From NCBI RefSeq assembly GCF_002160895.1, contig NZ_NFLL01000009.1, forward strand, positions 1-64,000: DNA of 64,000 nucleotides, given 5' to 3'. The position numbers were made by a program, and so were the translations under genes. The notes beneath the pieces were generated by a model that was not told the origin of the DNA, ran no database searches, and saw only the letters and a program-made list of their open reading frames with translations. The DNA comes from Faecalibacterium sp. An122. GTDB lineage: Bacteria; Bacillota; Clostridia; Oscillospirales; Ruminococcaceae. Shown one piece after another: positions 16,536-25,166 of this stretch; the stretch's first letter is position 1, and each line of letters begins with the position of its first letter.

Positions 16536-16558
16536 AAGGTACCTCGTTGGACGTCCCT

Positions 16559-17353
16559 TTATTTTTTGCGGCCCAGAAAGGCACGGAGCGGGGCGGTCAG
16601 TTTCCAGCAGGCGCTGGACAGCACCGCTTCATAGCTGACCCGGAAGTGTTCTTTTTCCGCGATGGCAGCCGCCAGCTGTTCTTCCAGATGGGCGGCCCGG
16701 CGCTCCTGGCCGGCCAGCTGTTCGCCGAAATTCTCAGCCAAGGCCCGCTGCTCGTCGGCCGCGGCTGCGGCCGCGGCGGCCCGGTCCTGGACCTGCTCAA
16801 TGCCCCGGCGCATGGCAAAAAAGACGGTGTCGTCGGCCCCCAGCTGAAGGGGGTAGTAGGTGTAGGACACCGAGAATTTGGTTCCGGCAGGCAGACGCTC
16901 CGGGCATTCCGCGTAAAACTGGGGGTCCACATTCAAAAACAGGGTTTTCTCCTCGTCGAGGGAGAGGGCGGTGACGGGGGCGGCATGAATCCGCTCGTCC
17001 GAAATCGTCATTCCGACCACATAGCAGGGCAGCTCGCCGGGGTCCAGACGGATGGCCTTGGCCTCCCGCGGCAACTCAAAGACCGCCGATACCGTGTGGT
17101 TGGCGGCGGAGTAGGCCGACACCGGCGCGGGAATGGTGTCTTGCTCCGAAAAGCCCAGGCCACAGTCGTAGTAAAGGGTCAGGCGGAACAGGGACATGTT
17201 GTCGTAGGACTCGTGCTTTTCCAGCTGGGCAAGCTGCTGCTCCAGCGCCAGGCACCGCTGTGCCAGCTTGGACACGCCTTGATCCGAGAGGGAGAGCTGT
17301 TCTTTCAGTTCAGCGATCTGCTCCTCCGGAGTCTGTTTGGTTGCAGGGGGCAT
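16559..17353 (-). CDS. Coiled-coil protein associated with glycosyltransferases
   Basis: A 264-residue protein with an N-terminal coiled coil (about 8-48), a beta-rich central domain (MSLFRLTLYYDCGLGFSEQD to SVSYTYYPLQLGADD, residues about 53-175), an Ala/Glu coiled coil (about 185-235) and the ending SSACWKLTAPLRAF. This last 'S..W.lt.PLR' element is a common linker after coiled coils in multidomain glycosyltransferases of rhamnan or O-antigen type. It has no catalytic domain of its own, so it probably partners the adjacent transferase, perhaps setting chain length. GAGGTGAAG precedes the ATG. Function is inferred from that linker and the context. Confidence 0.6.
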   Translation of the reverse strand: MPPATKQTPEEQIAELKEQLSLSDQGVSKLAQRCLALEQQLAQLEKHESYDNMSLFRLTLYYDCGLGFSEQDTIPAPVSAYSAANHTVSAVFELPREAKAIRLDPGELPCYVVGMTISDERIHAAPVTALSLDEEKTLFLNVDPQFYAECPERLPAGTKFSVSYTYYPLQLGADDTVFFAMRRGIEQVQDRAAAAAAAADEQRALAENFGEQLAGQERRAAHLEEQLAAAIAEKEHFRVSYEAVLSSACWKLTAPLRAFLGRKK

Positions 17354-17563
17354 GAATCTTCACCTCATATCCATAGTCTATCCGGGCCGGCGGCCCGGGA
17401 ATCACTTTGCTGAATAAAAAGCCGCAGAAGGGAAAGCCGGACCCCTGCCCGGCCGTCTGGAGACATGCAAAAATTCTGCGGCCAGGGGCAGGCCCTGCCG
17501 CAGAAACAGTCAGGAACGACGGATGTTCGATTTCAGGAGGATTTGGCGCCGAGAGGGCCGGCC

Positions 17564-18694
17564 TCAGTGGCGGGCCACATAGCGCTGGAAACGGGCCCGG
17601 CTGCGCTCCATCCGGGCCTTTTTGGTCCGGGGCGGGACGATCCGCTTGCGCAGCTCCAGCAGCACGCAGCTCAGGGCAATGAAACTACACCGGATGGCGT
17701 ACTGGGACAGCAGGCCCACAATGGGGCTGGAAGCAAACTGGGCGGCGTACAGATACCAGGGCACCGCGGTCAGCTCCACCGTGTGGAGACAGAAAATGTT
17801 CAGAGAACGGCGGCCCACCGCTTCCAGGAAGTGGGTCAGGAAGTTCTCGCTCCGTGCGCTGAGACGGACAAACAGGTTGACGATCCACAGGCCGATGATG
17901 CCGTTGATGAAGATGCCCACCGGGCCTAGGGTCCATTCACCCATGGACATGTTGTCGGTGGTGCCGGACACCAGGGCGCCTACGGCCGAGATCACCATGC
18001 ACACCATGGCGGAGGGGAACAGCCAGGTCAGACGGGGCTGGTCAAACCAGCGGCGCTTCTTTGCGATGTGGCCGATGTACAGGTAGGGGACCACAGCCAT
18101 GCCCTGGGACAGGCAGAAGGGCAGCTCCCATACCAGACAGGTACCCCAGCCCAGAATGGCGGTGACCGCCACGGCGCAGGGTATGTACCGCTCGGGGAAG
18201 GCGTTGAACAGGATATCCAGAATGATCCAGCCCACCGCCATGGTCAGCAGGTACCACATGGGCCCGCAGGAGAAGATGCTGAAACCGAAATAGGTGGAGG
18301 TGTGGGGCAGGCCCAGCAAAAAGCCCGCCAGCACCTTTTGGCTTTCCGAGATGGCCGCCGGCCAGGAGCCGAAACAGTAGTGGTGCAGGATCAAATGAAA
18401 GCCTGATGTGGCCAGCGCTGTATAAAGAAAGGGCGGCAGGATGCCCCGCAGCTGCTGCTGGACACATTTGCCCACCGACCTCTTGCGGAAGCCGAAGCCG
18501 CTGGCGATGTAGAAAGCCGACATCAGGGCTTCGCGGTAGATGAAGAGCAGAAAACTGGAAACCGACAGCCCGCTGCCCAGATTCAGCGAATACGCCTCCG
18601 CTGTGTGGACAAAGATGACGGTTGCCATGCCTATGCCTTTGAACAAGTCAAACATCCCGAGGGAGTTGACGGTGCGCGTTTTGGTTCCTTTCAT
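17564..18694 (-). CDS. Acyltransferase family 3 membrane protein
   Basis: A 376-residue integral membrane O-acyltransferase (OafA / AT3 type) with about ten helices. The N-terminus FDLFKGIGMATVIFVHTAEAY contains the family's conserved histidine after the first helix. The arginine-rich loop GFRKRSVGKCVQQQLRGILPPF fits the second AT3 motif. The C-terminus is strongly basic. The ATG at 18694 has GAGGAGG nine bases upstream; a TTG directly before it is ignored. It has a strong promoter at 18811-18839 and may acetylate or acylate a surface glycan made by the neighbouring transferase. It is also back-to-back with the acyl-ligase cluster, and a link to that pathway is possible but unproven. Confidence 0.82.
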   Translation of the reverse strand: MKGTKTRTVNSLGMFDLFKGIGMATVIFVHTAEAYSLNLGSGLSVSSFLLFIYREALMSAFYIASGFGFRKRSVGKCVQQQLRGILPPFLYTALATSGFHLILHHYCFGSWPAAISESQKVLAGFLLGLPHTSTYFGFSIFSCGPMWYLLTMAVGWIILDILFNAFPERYIPCAVAVTAILGWGTCLVWELPFCLSQGMAVVPYLYIGHIAKKRRWFDQPRLTWLFPSAMVCMVISAVGALVSGTTDNMSMGEWTLGPVGIFINGIIGLWIVNLFVRLSARSENFLTHFLEAVGRRSLNIFCLHTVELTAVPWYLYAAQFASSPIVGLLSQYAIRCSFIALSCVLLELRKRIVPPRTKKARMERSRARFQRYVARH

Positions 18695-18810
18695 CAAAGG
18701 GGTCCTCCTCGCAGAAATAAAATTCCTTCCAGCAGGCCCGGCGAAAAAAGGAAGGATTGGCAGGTTCTACACATCATACCCGGATTTTCAGACAAAGATT
18801 GTTCAAATCT

Positions 18811-18839
18811 AGTATAATGCTTTTTCTTCCGGCTGTCAA
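18811..18839 (-). promoter_or_regulatory. Promoter of the AT3 gene
   Basis: On the minus strand, TTGACA-N17-TATACT lies about 115 bases before the ATG at 18694. Between here and 19119 I see no gene, only G+C-rich sequence without clear structure. Confidence 0.8.
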
Positions 18840-19119
18840 TTTGAATCGGGTTTTGAGGCGATTCGCAGCCGGGTGGCCGGGCGGCCTGGAATCCACTATA
18901 ACATAAATTTCGTCCTGACCAAGCGAAAGGAAAGATTTACACAAGGGAAGGCGTTCCAGCCGGGGTCAAAAGGACGGCGGCAGGCGGCTTTCTCAAGGTG
19001 CGGCCTGCCTTGGGCCCCCGGCGGAACGTCCGGGCGCCGGGGCGGGGCCGCTGTCCATTTTACATAAAAAATGTTTCAAAAAATAGAGAGAACGGAGAAA
19101 ACCTTGGCCCGGGCCGCCA

Positions 19120-19232
19120 TTGACACCAGGACGGGAACGTGGTATCCTTTCGGTATACCTGTATTACAAGTCGAGACCCGCTGCGGAGAATGTCGGATTC
19201 CGGTTGCAATGGGGTGGAGGATTCTATATAAT
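19120..19232 (+). promoter_or_regulatory. Tandem promoters of the acyl-ligase cluster
   Basis: P1 is TTGACA-N17-TATCCT at 19120-19148, with GGTATACC directly after it. P2 is TTGCAA-N17-TATAAT at 19204-19232. The first ATG is at 19293. P1 resembles the promoter at 13406 in both hexamers and spacing. Confidence 0.7.
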
Positions 19233-19292
19233 AAGTACAATCTTGCCCAAGGCCCGGGCCGGGCGGCGGGCACACAGACAGGAGGAGAGACA

Positions 19293-20753
19293 ATGATCTC
19301 GACAGTCTATCAGCTGGTCAACCATATGGAGGCCGACCAGGCCGAGAAAACGGCCATCCAGTATTACGACGAAGCGAAGGGCGGCGTGGTGAGCATCTGC
19401 TATGGGCAGTATGCCCAGGACATCCGCCGGGCAGCGGGCCTGCTGCTCCACCGCAAACCCGACATCAAGGGACAGAAAGTCTGCCTGCTGGCCCGCAACG
19501 GCTACGATTATCTGGTCAATCTTCTTTCGGTTCTGCTGGCCGGCGGGGTGCTGGTGCCCCTGAACCTCCAGAAAAACTGGGACGAGATCCAGTATGAGAT
19601 CGACCTGGTGGAGCCGGCGTACATCCTGCACGACGGGGAGTTTGCCGAGCGGGAACCTGCTCTGACCGCCACCTACGGCGACAAGCTGCTGCCCATGGAC
19701 GGCTACAAGACCTCCCGGTGGAGCGAGCGGTGCAGCGAGTGCGAGGACGTGGACGCTTTGTCGGTGATTCTGTTCACCTCGGGCACCACCGGCCGCAGCA
19801 AGGGCGTCATGATCAGCCACCGGAACCTCTTTGCCCCCATGGACTTCTTCTGCCTGCCCTTTGAGGACATCCAGAAGCAGACCGGCTGGGACACCAGCAA
19901 GTTCCGCTCCTTCTCGGTCCTGCCCATGTTCCATGTGGCGGCCCTCACCAGTTCCATCTCCTGGGCCATCATGGGCAACACCGTCAACCTGTGCAACGAC
20001 CTGAAACACTTCTACCGCGACCTGGCCGCCATGGACAGCGAGGTGATGGCGGTGGTGCCGGTCCTGCTGCAGAGCATCTATCGGGATGTGAAGCGGGGCC
20101 GCCGGGACCGTCTGGGCAGCCTGAAGGCTCTGACCTGCGGCGCTGCCTCCATGGACGCCGAGACCATGTCCGACCTGGTAAAGGCGGGCTTCTTTATCTG
20201 CCAGATGTACGGCCTCACCGAGACAGTGGGCGACGGCACCTGGAACAACTCCCAGGACCCCGCCGACATCCATTCGGTGGGCCTGTGCGACCCCAAGCGG
20301 GAGTACAAGCTGGAGGACGGCGAACTGTGCATCCGGGGCGACTCGGTCATGATGGGCTACTATAAGGACCCCGAGGGCACCGCCGAGGTGCTGGACGCCG
20401 ACGGCTGGCTCCACACCGGCGACCTGGCCCGCATCGATGAGCGGGGCTTTGTATTCCTCACCGGCCGCAAGAAAAACGTCATCATCCTGGGCAGCGGCGA
20501 AAACGTCAGCCCCGAGGAGCTGGAAGCTCTGCTGAACCAGTGCGAGGCCGTCACCGAGAGCCTGGTCCGGGAAGAAAACGGGAAGATCGGCGCTCTGGTC
20601 TACTGCGGCGAAGGCGGCCAGACCAAAGAGGCCGACGTCCAGGCCTACGTCACCGAGATGAACCGCACCCTGCCCCTGTACAAGCGGATTTCGGCGGTGC
20701 ACTTCTCGGCAGAACCCCTGCCCCGGAACACCGCAGGCAAGCTGCTGCGCTGA
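19293..20753 (+). CDS. AMP-dependent acyl-CoA synthetase / acyl-ACP ligase (copy 1)
   Basis: A 486-residue ANL-superfamily adenylating enzyme that activates a carboxylic acid as acyl-AMP for transfer to CoA or a carrier protein. The P-loop is LFTSGTTGRSKGVMISH near residue 165. The A5 region is QMYGLTETVGDG, the A7 region is GWLHTGDLARIDERGF, and GRKKNVIILGSGENVSPEELE is A8. The catalytic Lys of motif A10 is expected in LPRNTAGKLLR at the C-terminus. GGAGGAGAGAC precedes the ATG. It leads a plus-strand operon of a second ligase, a carrier protein and a condensation-type acyltransferase. Its last 125 codons are almost identical to those of copy 2, while the N-terminal parts differ widely, so the two probably select different acids. 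Confidence 0.9.
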   Translation: MISTVYQLVNHMEADQAEKTAIQYYDEAKGGVVSICYGQYAQDIRRAAGLLLHRKPDIKGQKVCLLARNGYDYLVNLLSVLLAGGVLVPLNLQKNWDEIQYEIDLVEPAYILHDGEFAEREPALTATYGDKLLPMDGYKTSRWSERCSECEDVDALSVILFTSGTTGRSKGVMISHRNLFAPMDFFCLPFEDIQKQTGWDTSKFRSFSVLPMFHVAALTSSISWAIMGNTVNLCNDLKHFYRDLAAMDSEVMAVVPVLLQSIYRDVKRGRRDRLGSLKALTCGAASMDAETMSDLVKAGFFICQMYGLTETVGDGTWNNSQDPADIHSVGLCDPKREYKLEDGELCIRGDSVMMGYYKDPEGTAEVLDADGWLHTGDLARIDERGFVFLTGRKKNVIILGSGENVSPEELEALLNQCEAVTESLVREENGKIGALVYCGEGGQTKEADVQAYVTEMNRTLPLYKRISAVHFSAEPLPRNTAGKLLR

Positions 20754-20780
20754 GCCGCCGAACCAGAAGAGGGAACAGCC

Positions 20781-22268
20781 ATGGGATTTGAAGGACATCT
20801 GGTAGATACCGTCTACCGCCTGATCACCGAGAATATGGAGGACATCTACGCTGACCGTCCGGGCCTGCGCTACCGCGGGGCCGACGGGAAGATTGTGACG
20901 GTGACCTTTGGGGACTATGCCAAGGACATCCGCCGCTGCGTGGGCTATCTCAACGAAAAACTGGGCGGCGCCCAGCGCCGCAAGGTCTGCATTCTGGGCC
21001 AGAACAGCTACTGGTATGCGGTGGCCATTCTGGGCCTGCTGGCGGCGGACAGCATCCAGATTCCCCTCAACCAGCACAAGCGCTGGGAGGAGCTGAGCTA
21101 CGAACTGGATCTGGTGAAGCCGGATGTGATCCTCTGGGATGGGGACAATTACCCCTGGCGGGATCAGCTGCTGAAGGAATGGGGGGACCGGCTGCTGCCT
21201 CTGGAGGAGTGCACCCGGGCCGACCCGGCGGAACTCCATGAGACCGCCAACCCCTACGCCCTCTCGATGATTATGTTTACCTCGGGCACCACCGGCCGCA
21301 GCAAGGGCGTCATGCTGAACCAATGGTCCATCATGATTACCGGCCGCGACAGCATCTGCAGCTGGCGGGCGGCGGTGGCCCGGGCCAAGGAGATGGGCTA
21401 TACCGAGGAGACCTTCCGCCTGAGCCATTTTTCCACCCTGCCGCTGTTCCATATCGCGGCCTATGCCAACCTGCTCCACTGGCCCCTGTACGGCGCCGCC
21501 ACCAACCTGGGCGACGCCCGGAGTTTCTACCGGGATCTGGCGGATATGCCCAGTGAGTCCGTGGCGGTGGTGCCCTCCATTGCCGAAATGCTTCACCGGG
21601 ACATCCTGCGGGACCGCCGGGATAAAATCGGCCCGCTCTGGATTCTGATGTGCAGCTCGGCATCCTTCTCCCGGGAAACCCTGCTGGACCTGAGCCGCCG
21701 CGGCATCCTCATTATTCAGAATTACGGCATGACCGAGACCGGCAGCGGCGGTCTGGTCAATGAAGCCCAGGACGAAAAGCACATTGCCGCCGGCCACACC
21801 ATCCCCTGCATGGAGTACAAGCTGGAAAACGGCGAGCTGTGCCTGAAGGGCGAATGCCTGATGCTGGGCTATTACCAGAACCCCGAAGGCACCGCCGAGG
21901 TGCTGGACGCCGACGGCTGGCTCCACACCGGCGACCTGGCCCGCATCGATGAGCGGGGCTTTGTGCTCCTCACCGGCCGCAAGAAAAACGTCATCATCCT
22001 GGGCAGCGGCGAAAACGTCAGCCCCGAGGAGCTGGAAGCTCTGCTGAACCAGTGCGAGGCCGTCACCGAGAGTCTGGTCCGGGAAGAAAACGGGAAGATC
22101 GGCGCTCTGGTCTACTGCGGCGAAGGCGGCCAGACCAAGGAGGCCGATGTCCAGGCCTACGTCACCGAGATGAACCGCACCCTGCCCCTGTACAAGCGGA
22201 TTTCGTCGGTCCACTTCTCGGCAGAACCCCTGCCCCGGAACGCCGCAGGCAAGCTGCAGCGCACCTGA
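20781..22268 (+). CDS. AMP-dependent acyl-CoA synthetase / acyl-ACP ligase (copy 2)
   Basis: A 495-residue paralogue of the preceding ligase with the same motif order: MFTSGTTGRSKGVML near residue 165, QNYGMTETGSGG, GWLHTGDLARIDERGF and AGKLQRT at the end. The N-terminal substrate-binding domain shares only the motifs with copy 1, whereas from GTAEVLDADGWLH onward the proteins are nearly identical. At DNA level about 378 bases differ at only about ten sites, with an abrupt edge, which points to recent gene conversion. GAGGGAACAG precedes the ATG, 27 bases after copy 1. Two ligases beside one carrier protein suggest that either two acids feed one product or one ligase loads the carrier while the other activates an acceptor. 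Confidence 0.9.
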   Translation: MGFEGHLVDTVYRLITENMEDIYADRPGLRYRGADGKIVTVTFGDYAKDIRRCVGYLNEKLGGAQRRKVCILGQNSYWYAVAILGLLAADSIQIPLNQHKRWEELSYELDLVKPDVILWDGDNYPWRDQLLKEWGDRLLPLEECTRADPAELHETANPYALSMIMFTSGTTGRSKGVMLNQWSIMITGRDSICSWRAAVARAKEMGYTEETFRLSHFSTLPLFHIAAYANLLHWPLYGAATNLGDARSFYRDLADMPSESVAVVPSIAEMLHRDILRDRRDKIGPLWILMCSSASFSRETLLDLSRRGILIIQNYGMTETGSGGLVNEAQDEKHIAAGHTIPCMEYKLENGELCLKGECLMLGYYQNPEGTAEVLDADGWLHTGDLARIDERGFVLLTGRKKNVIILGSGENVSPEELEALLNQCEAVTESLVREENGKIGALVYCGEGGQTKEADVQAYVTEMNRTLPLYKRISSVHFSAEPLPRNAAGKLQRT

Positions 22269-22357
22269 AATGCATACTGTCCAGGCCTGGATGAAATACT
22301 ATCAGGGCCTGCCGTTTGGAATCAATCAAAGGAAAACATGGAAAGGAAGTTATCACT

Positions 22358-22600
22358 ATGAACCGTACCGAAATTATGGCACAGATTGTGGGTATCCTGG
22401 AGGATGTGGCCGAGATCAGCCCCGATGAGGTGAACGAGGACAGCGTCCTGATGGACGACCTGGACCTCTCCTCGATGGAGATTCTGACCATCGTGGCCGA
22501 CCTGGAGGAGACCTTCGGCATCCGCATCCCCGAGAAGGAGCTGCGCAGCTTTGTCACCATCAACGACCTGATTGACTATCTGAGCACACGGGTGGGCTGA
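22358..22600 (+). CDS. Acyl carrier protein
   Basis: An 80-residue acidic helical carrier protein. The phosphopantetheine site lies in DDLDLSSMEILTIVADLEE, with S39 (in SSM) the likely attachment serine; helix II reading ADLEETFGIRIPEKEL is typical. The usual DSL is SSM here, nearer to dedicated secondary-pathway carriers than to the fatty-acid-synthase ACP. GAAAGGAAG precedes the ATG at 22358. It sits between the two ligases and the condensation-type enzyme, only three bases before the latter, so it is the probable carrier for the activated acyl group. Confidence 0.92.
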   Translation: MNRTEIMAQIVGILEDVAEISPDEVNEDSVLMDDLDLSSMEILTIVADLEETFGIRIPEKELRSFVTINDLIDYLSTRVG

Positions 22601-22603
22601 TTT

Positions 22604-23842
22604 ATGACGGAAACCATCACCCGCGTATCCCAGTATCTCCTGCAGGGAGCCATGTACTTTTACCGCCCCAAGACCATCTACTGCCGGTATCAGTACGCCC
22701 TGCGGGATGCCGTGGACCCTGTGCTGCTTCAGGAAGCGGTGGACGCCGCCCTGGAACAGGCGGACTACTTCAAGATGAAGCTGGTCCGGGACAAACGGGA
22801 GGTTCGGCTGGAAGAAAACGAACAGCCCTTTACCATCTGCCCCGGCAATGAGCTGCGGGCCATGCCCGAGGAGACCGGCGGCTATCTGTTCAACGTCTCC
22901 TATGAAGGGGACACCATCTTTTTTGACTGGTATCACTTTGTGGCGGACGGCCACGGGGTGACCCGGTTTCTGACCCGCATCCTGATGGAGTACTGCAACC
23001 GACGCTATCAGACCGGCTTTGCATGCCCGCCTCTGGGTTCGGCTCCGGCCTACGATATGCAGGCCCTGCTGGCCTATGACCCCACCTCGGGGGAGGAGGG
23101 AATGCCCGAGATCGAGCCGGTGCCGGTTCAGGAGAGCCAGCTGCGCCGGACCATGATCCGGCTGGACAAGCAGAGCCTGGTGGATGCCGCCCTGAACTGC
23201 GGCGTCAAGCCGGTCAGCGCCCTGCTGGGTCTGCTCAGCCTCTCCATCCAGCCCTTTGTGGAGCGGGAAAAGGTGGAGTACTGCTATTCCACCGATACCC
23301 GCCGCACTCTGGGTGTGCCCGAGGCCTTCTATAACTGTGTGGCCTCCTTCCGCCATGGAGTGGACGCCGGCCCGGAGGTGCGGCTGGCGGACATCGCCGC
23401 CGACATCGACGCCAACCTGCGCGCCAGCCTCCAGCCTGAGGCCCAGCTGACCCAGATGGCCAAGATGATGGGCTGGGTCTGCCGGGTGGACGCCCTCAAG
23501 GCGCCCCTGCGGATCAAGCAGCGGGTGTTCCGCATGGGCGAGACCATGGGCAACTTCCCGGCGGATTTCTGGATCAGCTATCTGGGAGACCCGCTGGGCC
23601 CCGACCGGGATTATCCCCCCGCCCTCAACGACTATATCCGGGATTTTGAAGTCTGGGTTCCCCCCGACGGCGCGTCGGTGGGCTTTGAGATCGCCAGCCT
23701 TCACGGGCAGCTGATTTGCTGCATCCAGGATAAGCTGGGCCGCGCCGGCCTGACCGACGCCATCCGCGCCGTCATGGAGCGGGAAGGGGTCAAGGTCATC
23801 GGCACCGCCGACATCGGCCCCGCGCTGCCCTATCAGGAATAA
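22604..23842 (+). CDS. Stand-alone condensation-domain-type acyltransferase
   Basis: A 412-residue protein of the condensation / CoA-dependent acyltransferase superfamily. The active-site motif HHxxxDG appears as YHFVADGHG, with H111, D115 and G116 present and the first histidine replaced by tyrosine; that first residue is the less essential one. A second half with ASFRHGVD and WISYLGDP fits the two-lobed fold. Length is that of a free-standing C domain or a PapA-like ester/amide synthase. The N-terminus (RVSQYLLQGAMYFYRP) is typical of uncharacterised Clostridia members. With the carrier protein directly upstream it most likely transfers the acyl group to an amine or alcohol. Product unknown. 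A terminator follows within 20 bases. Confidence 0.78.
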   Translation: MTETITRVSQYLLQGAMYFYRPKTIYCRYQYALRDAVDPVLLQEAVDAALEQADYFKMKLVRDKREVRLEENEQPFTICPGNELRAMPEETGGYLFNVSYEGDTIFFDWYHFVADGHGVTRFLTRILMEYCNRRYQTGFACPPLGSAPAYDMQALLAYDPTSGEEGMPEIEPVPVQESQLRRTMIRLDKQSLVDAALNCGVKPVSALLGLLSLSIQPFVEREKVEYCYSTDTRRTLGVPEAFYNCVASFRHGVDAGPEVRLADIAADIDANLRASLQPEAQLTQMAKMMGWVCRVDALKAPLRIKQRVFRMGETMGNFPADFWISYLGDPLGPDRDYPPALNDYIRDFEVWVPPDGASVGFEIASLHGQLICCIQDKLGRAGLTDAIRAVMEREGVKVIGTADIGPALPYQE

Positions 23843-23860
23843 GCATACATACCAACACCA

Positions 23861-23893
23861 AAGCCCCGAAGGCGTCCTGCCCTCGGGGTTTTT
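23861..23893 (+). terminator. Terminator of the acyl-ligase cluster
   Basis: AAAGCCCCGA and TCGGGGTTTTT form a short GC stem with a T-run, 19 bases past the condensation-type gene. Confidence 0.85.
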
Positions 23894-24036
23894 CTGCAGC
23901 GGGAAAAAGAAATGTTTTCCAGATTTTTAGAACGCATCCCATCGGAAAAACACGAAGAAACATTTAAAATGGAGGGCGTCGCCGGCCGGAACGCCCCGGC
24001 TGGGCCGGGGGCCTGCAAAAAATTTTTGAGATATCT

Positions 24037-24066
24037 GAAAAAAACTAAAGGCATCCCTCGTATTAG
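24037..24066 (+). promoter_or_regulatory. Possible autoregulated ECF promoter
   Basis: GAAAAAAACTAA and CGTATTAG are spaced about as expected for an ECF-type promoter, roughly 55 bases before the sigma gene. The palindrome GAACGG-G-CCGTTC at 24073-24085 follows. The element is weakly defined. Confidence 0.25.
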
Positions 24067-24122
24067 TAGACAGAACGGGCCGTTCATCAGATCCAAAGGA
24101 AAGGAGGCGGGGAAGAAGTGAT

Positions 24123-24656
24123 ATGACAGCACAGGAATTTACATCCATGGTAAAAACCTATCAGGGGCTTGTGTATACCGTGTGCTTCCAGCTGGTCCAG
24201 GATGCAGATACAGCCCAGGACCTGGCGCAGGACACCTTCCTCGCCGCCTGGCGCGCCATAGACCGGTGCCCGGCAGGCTACGAAAAACAATGGCTGGCCC
24301 GTATCGCTGCAAACAAAGCGAAAGACCACCTGCGCAGCGGCTGGGTGCGGAAGATGAGCACCCCCGGCGACGAAGTGATGGCACTGGCGGGCGCACCACC
24401 CGACCAGGGCCCCGAGGCGAAAGCCCTGGCCGGCGTAGGCATGGACGAACTGGAGCGAAAGATTTTGAATCTGCGGGAGCCCTATAAAACCCCCTGCCGG
24501 CTGTGTTTGCTGGAGGGATATACTCCGGCCGAGGCGGCCAGGATCTGCCGCCGGCCGGAAGCAACGCTGAGCGCCCAGCTTTGGCGGGCGAAAAAAATCC
24601 TGCGGCAAGAGATCGAACAGGAAAGGAGGACCGAGGATGGAACTATTTCGAGATGA
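24123..24656 (+). CDS. ECF-type RNA polymerase sigma factor
   Basis: A 177-residue group IV sigma factor. Region 2 spans about residues 8-75 (YQGLVYTVCFQLVQDADTAQDLAQDTFLAAWR, including the conserved DAxDxxQDTF-like helix). Region 4 lies at about 110-165 with a helix-turn-helix reading GYTPAEAARICRRPEATLSAQLWRAKK. AAAGGAGG is 16 bases from the ATG, longer than usual. The next gene overlaps it by 20 bases and encodes an anti-sigma factor. Two membrane-protein genes follow and are likely part of the regulon or the signal path. The trigger is not evident. Confidence 0.9.
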   Translation: MTAQEFTSMVKTYQGLVYTVCFQLVQDADTAQDLAQDTFLAAWRAIDRCPAGYEKQWLARIAANKAKDHLRSGWVRKMSTPGDEVMALAGAPPDQGPEAKALAGVGMDELERKILNLREPYKTPCRLCLLEGYTPAEAARICRRPEATLSAQLWRAKKILRQEIEQERRTEDGTISR

Positions 24657-25152
24657 TGGATGTCTGACCGACGAGGGGCTGCAGGCCCTGCTGGACGGGA
24701 CGCTGGATGAACTGGGACGGCTGGAAGCCGCCGAACACCTGTCCTTTTGCGACCGGTGCCTGGACCGCTATACGGCGCTGCTGACCGGCAGCGCGCTGGA
24801 ACAGCCGGCGCGGGATTTGTCCCGGCCGGTGGGCCGCACCATCCTGATCCGCCTGATGCAAAACGTCTATGGCCGCATGGTGGTGGCCGGCGTGGCGGCG
24901 GTGCTGGCGCTGACCCTCTGGCGGGGCGGCAGCCTGGGGCTGATTCTGGCCCGGAACGCTTCCTCGCTGGAAGCCTATGTGCCGGAGCAGATTGATCCCC
25001 CGGCAGCGTCTAAGCTGCCCCCCAAGAGCAATTACACCGAGCCGCCCCGGCCGGAAGAGAAAACCTCTGTGGCTCGCAGAGCCCATGAAGCGGTCAGCAG
25101 CCTTTGGGATGCCCTGACCGGCGCCGCCGATGAGGCGAACACTACCAACTGA
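24637..25152 (+). CDS. Zinc-type anti-sigma factor, membrane-anchored
   Basis: A 171-residue protein. Its N-terminal domain carries H34-x3-C38-x2-C41 in AAEHLSFCDRCLDRY, the zinc-binding motif of ZAS anti-sigma factors that clamp ECF sigma factors. One membrane helix covers about residues 80-97, followed by an extracytoplasmic Pro-rich segment (PPAASKLPPKSNYTEPPRPEEK) and a short C-terminal helix. The 20-base overlap with the sigma gene ensures coupled synthesis. Signalling would come from the outer segment, by proteolysis or conformational change; which one cannot be told. Confidence 0.85.
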   Translation: MELFRDDGCLTDEGLQALLDGTLDELGRLEAAEHLSFCDRCLDRYTALLTGSALEQPARDLSRPVGRTILIRLMQNVYGRMVVAGVAAVLALTLWRGGSLGLILARNASSLEAYVPEQIDPPAASKLPPKSNYTEPPRPEEKTSVARRAHEAVSSLWDALTGAADEANTTN

Positions 25153-25166
25153 TGGGAGAGATAACG

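Noticed and set aside
17474-17506. TTCTGCGG...CCGCAGAA inverted repeat as a terminator for the AT3 gene
   Set aside because: There is a good stem with an inner CAGGG/CCCTG pairing, but no T-run on either strand.
19224-22214. A 996-codon open frame on the minus strand across both ligase genes
   Set aside because: It mirrors the ligases in antisense, has a His/Gln/Val-rich composition with no known motif and no ribosome site. Long antisense frames are common in GC-rich DNA.
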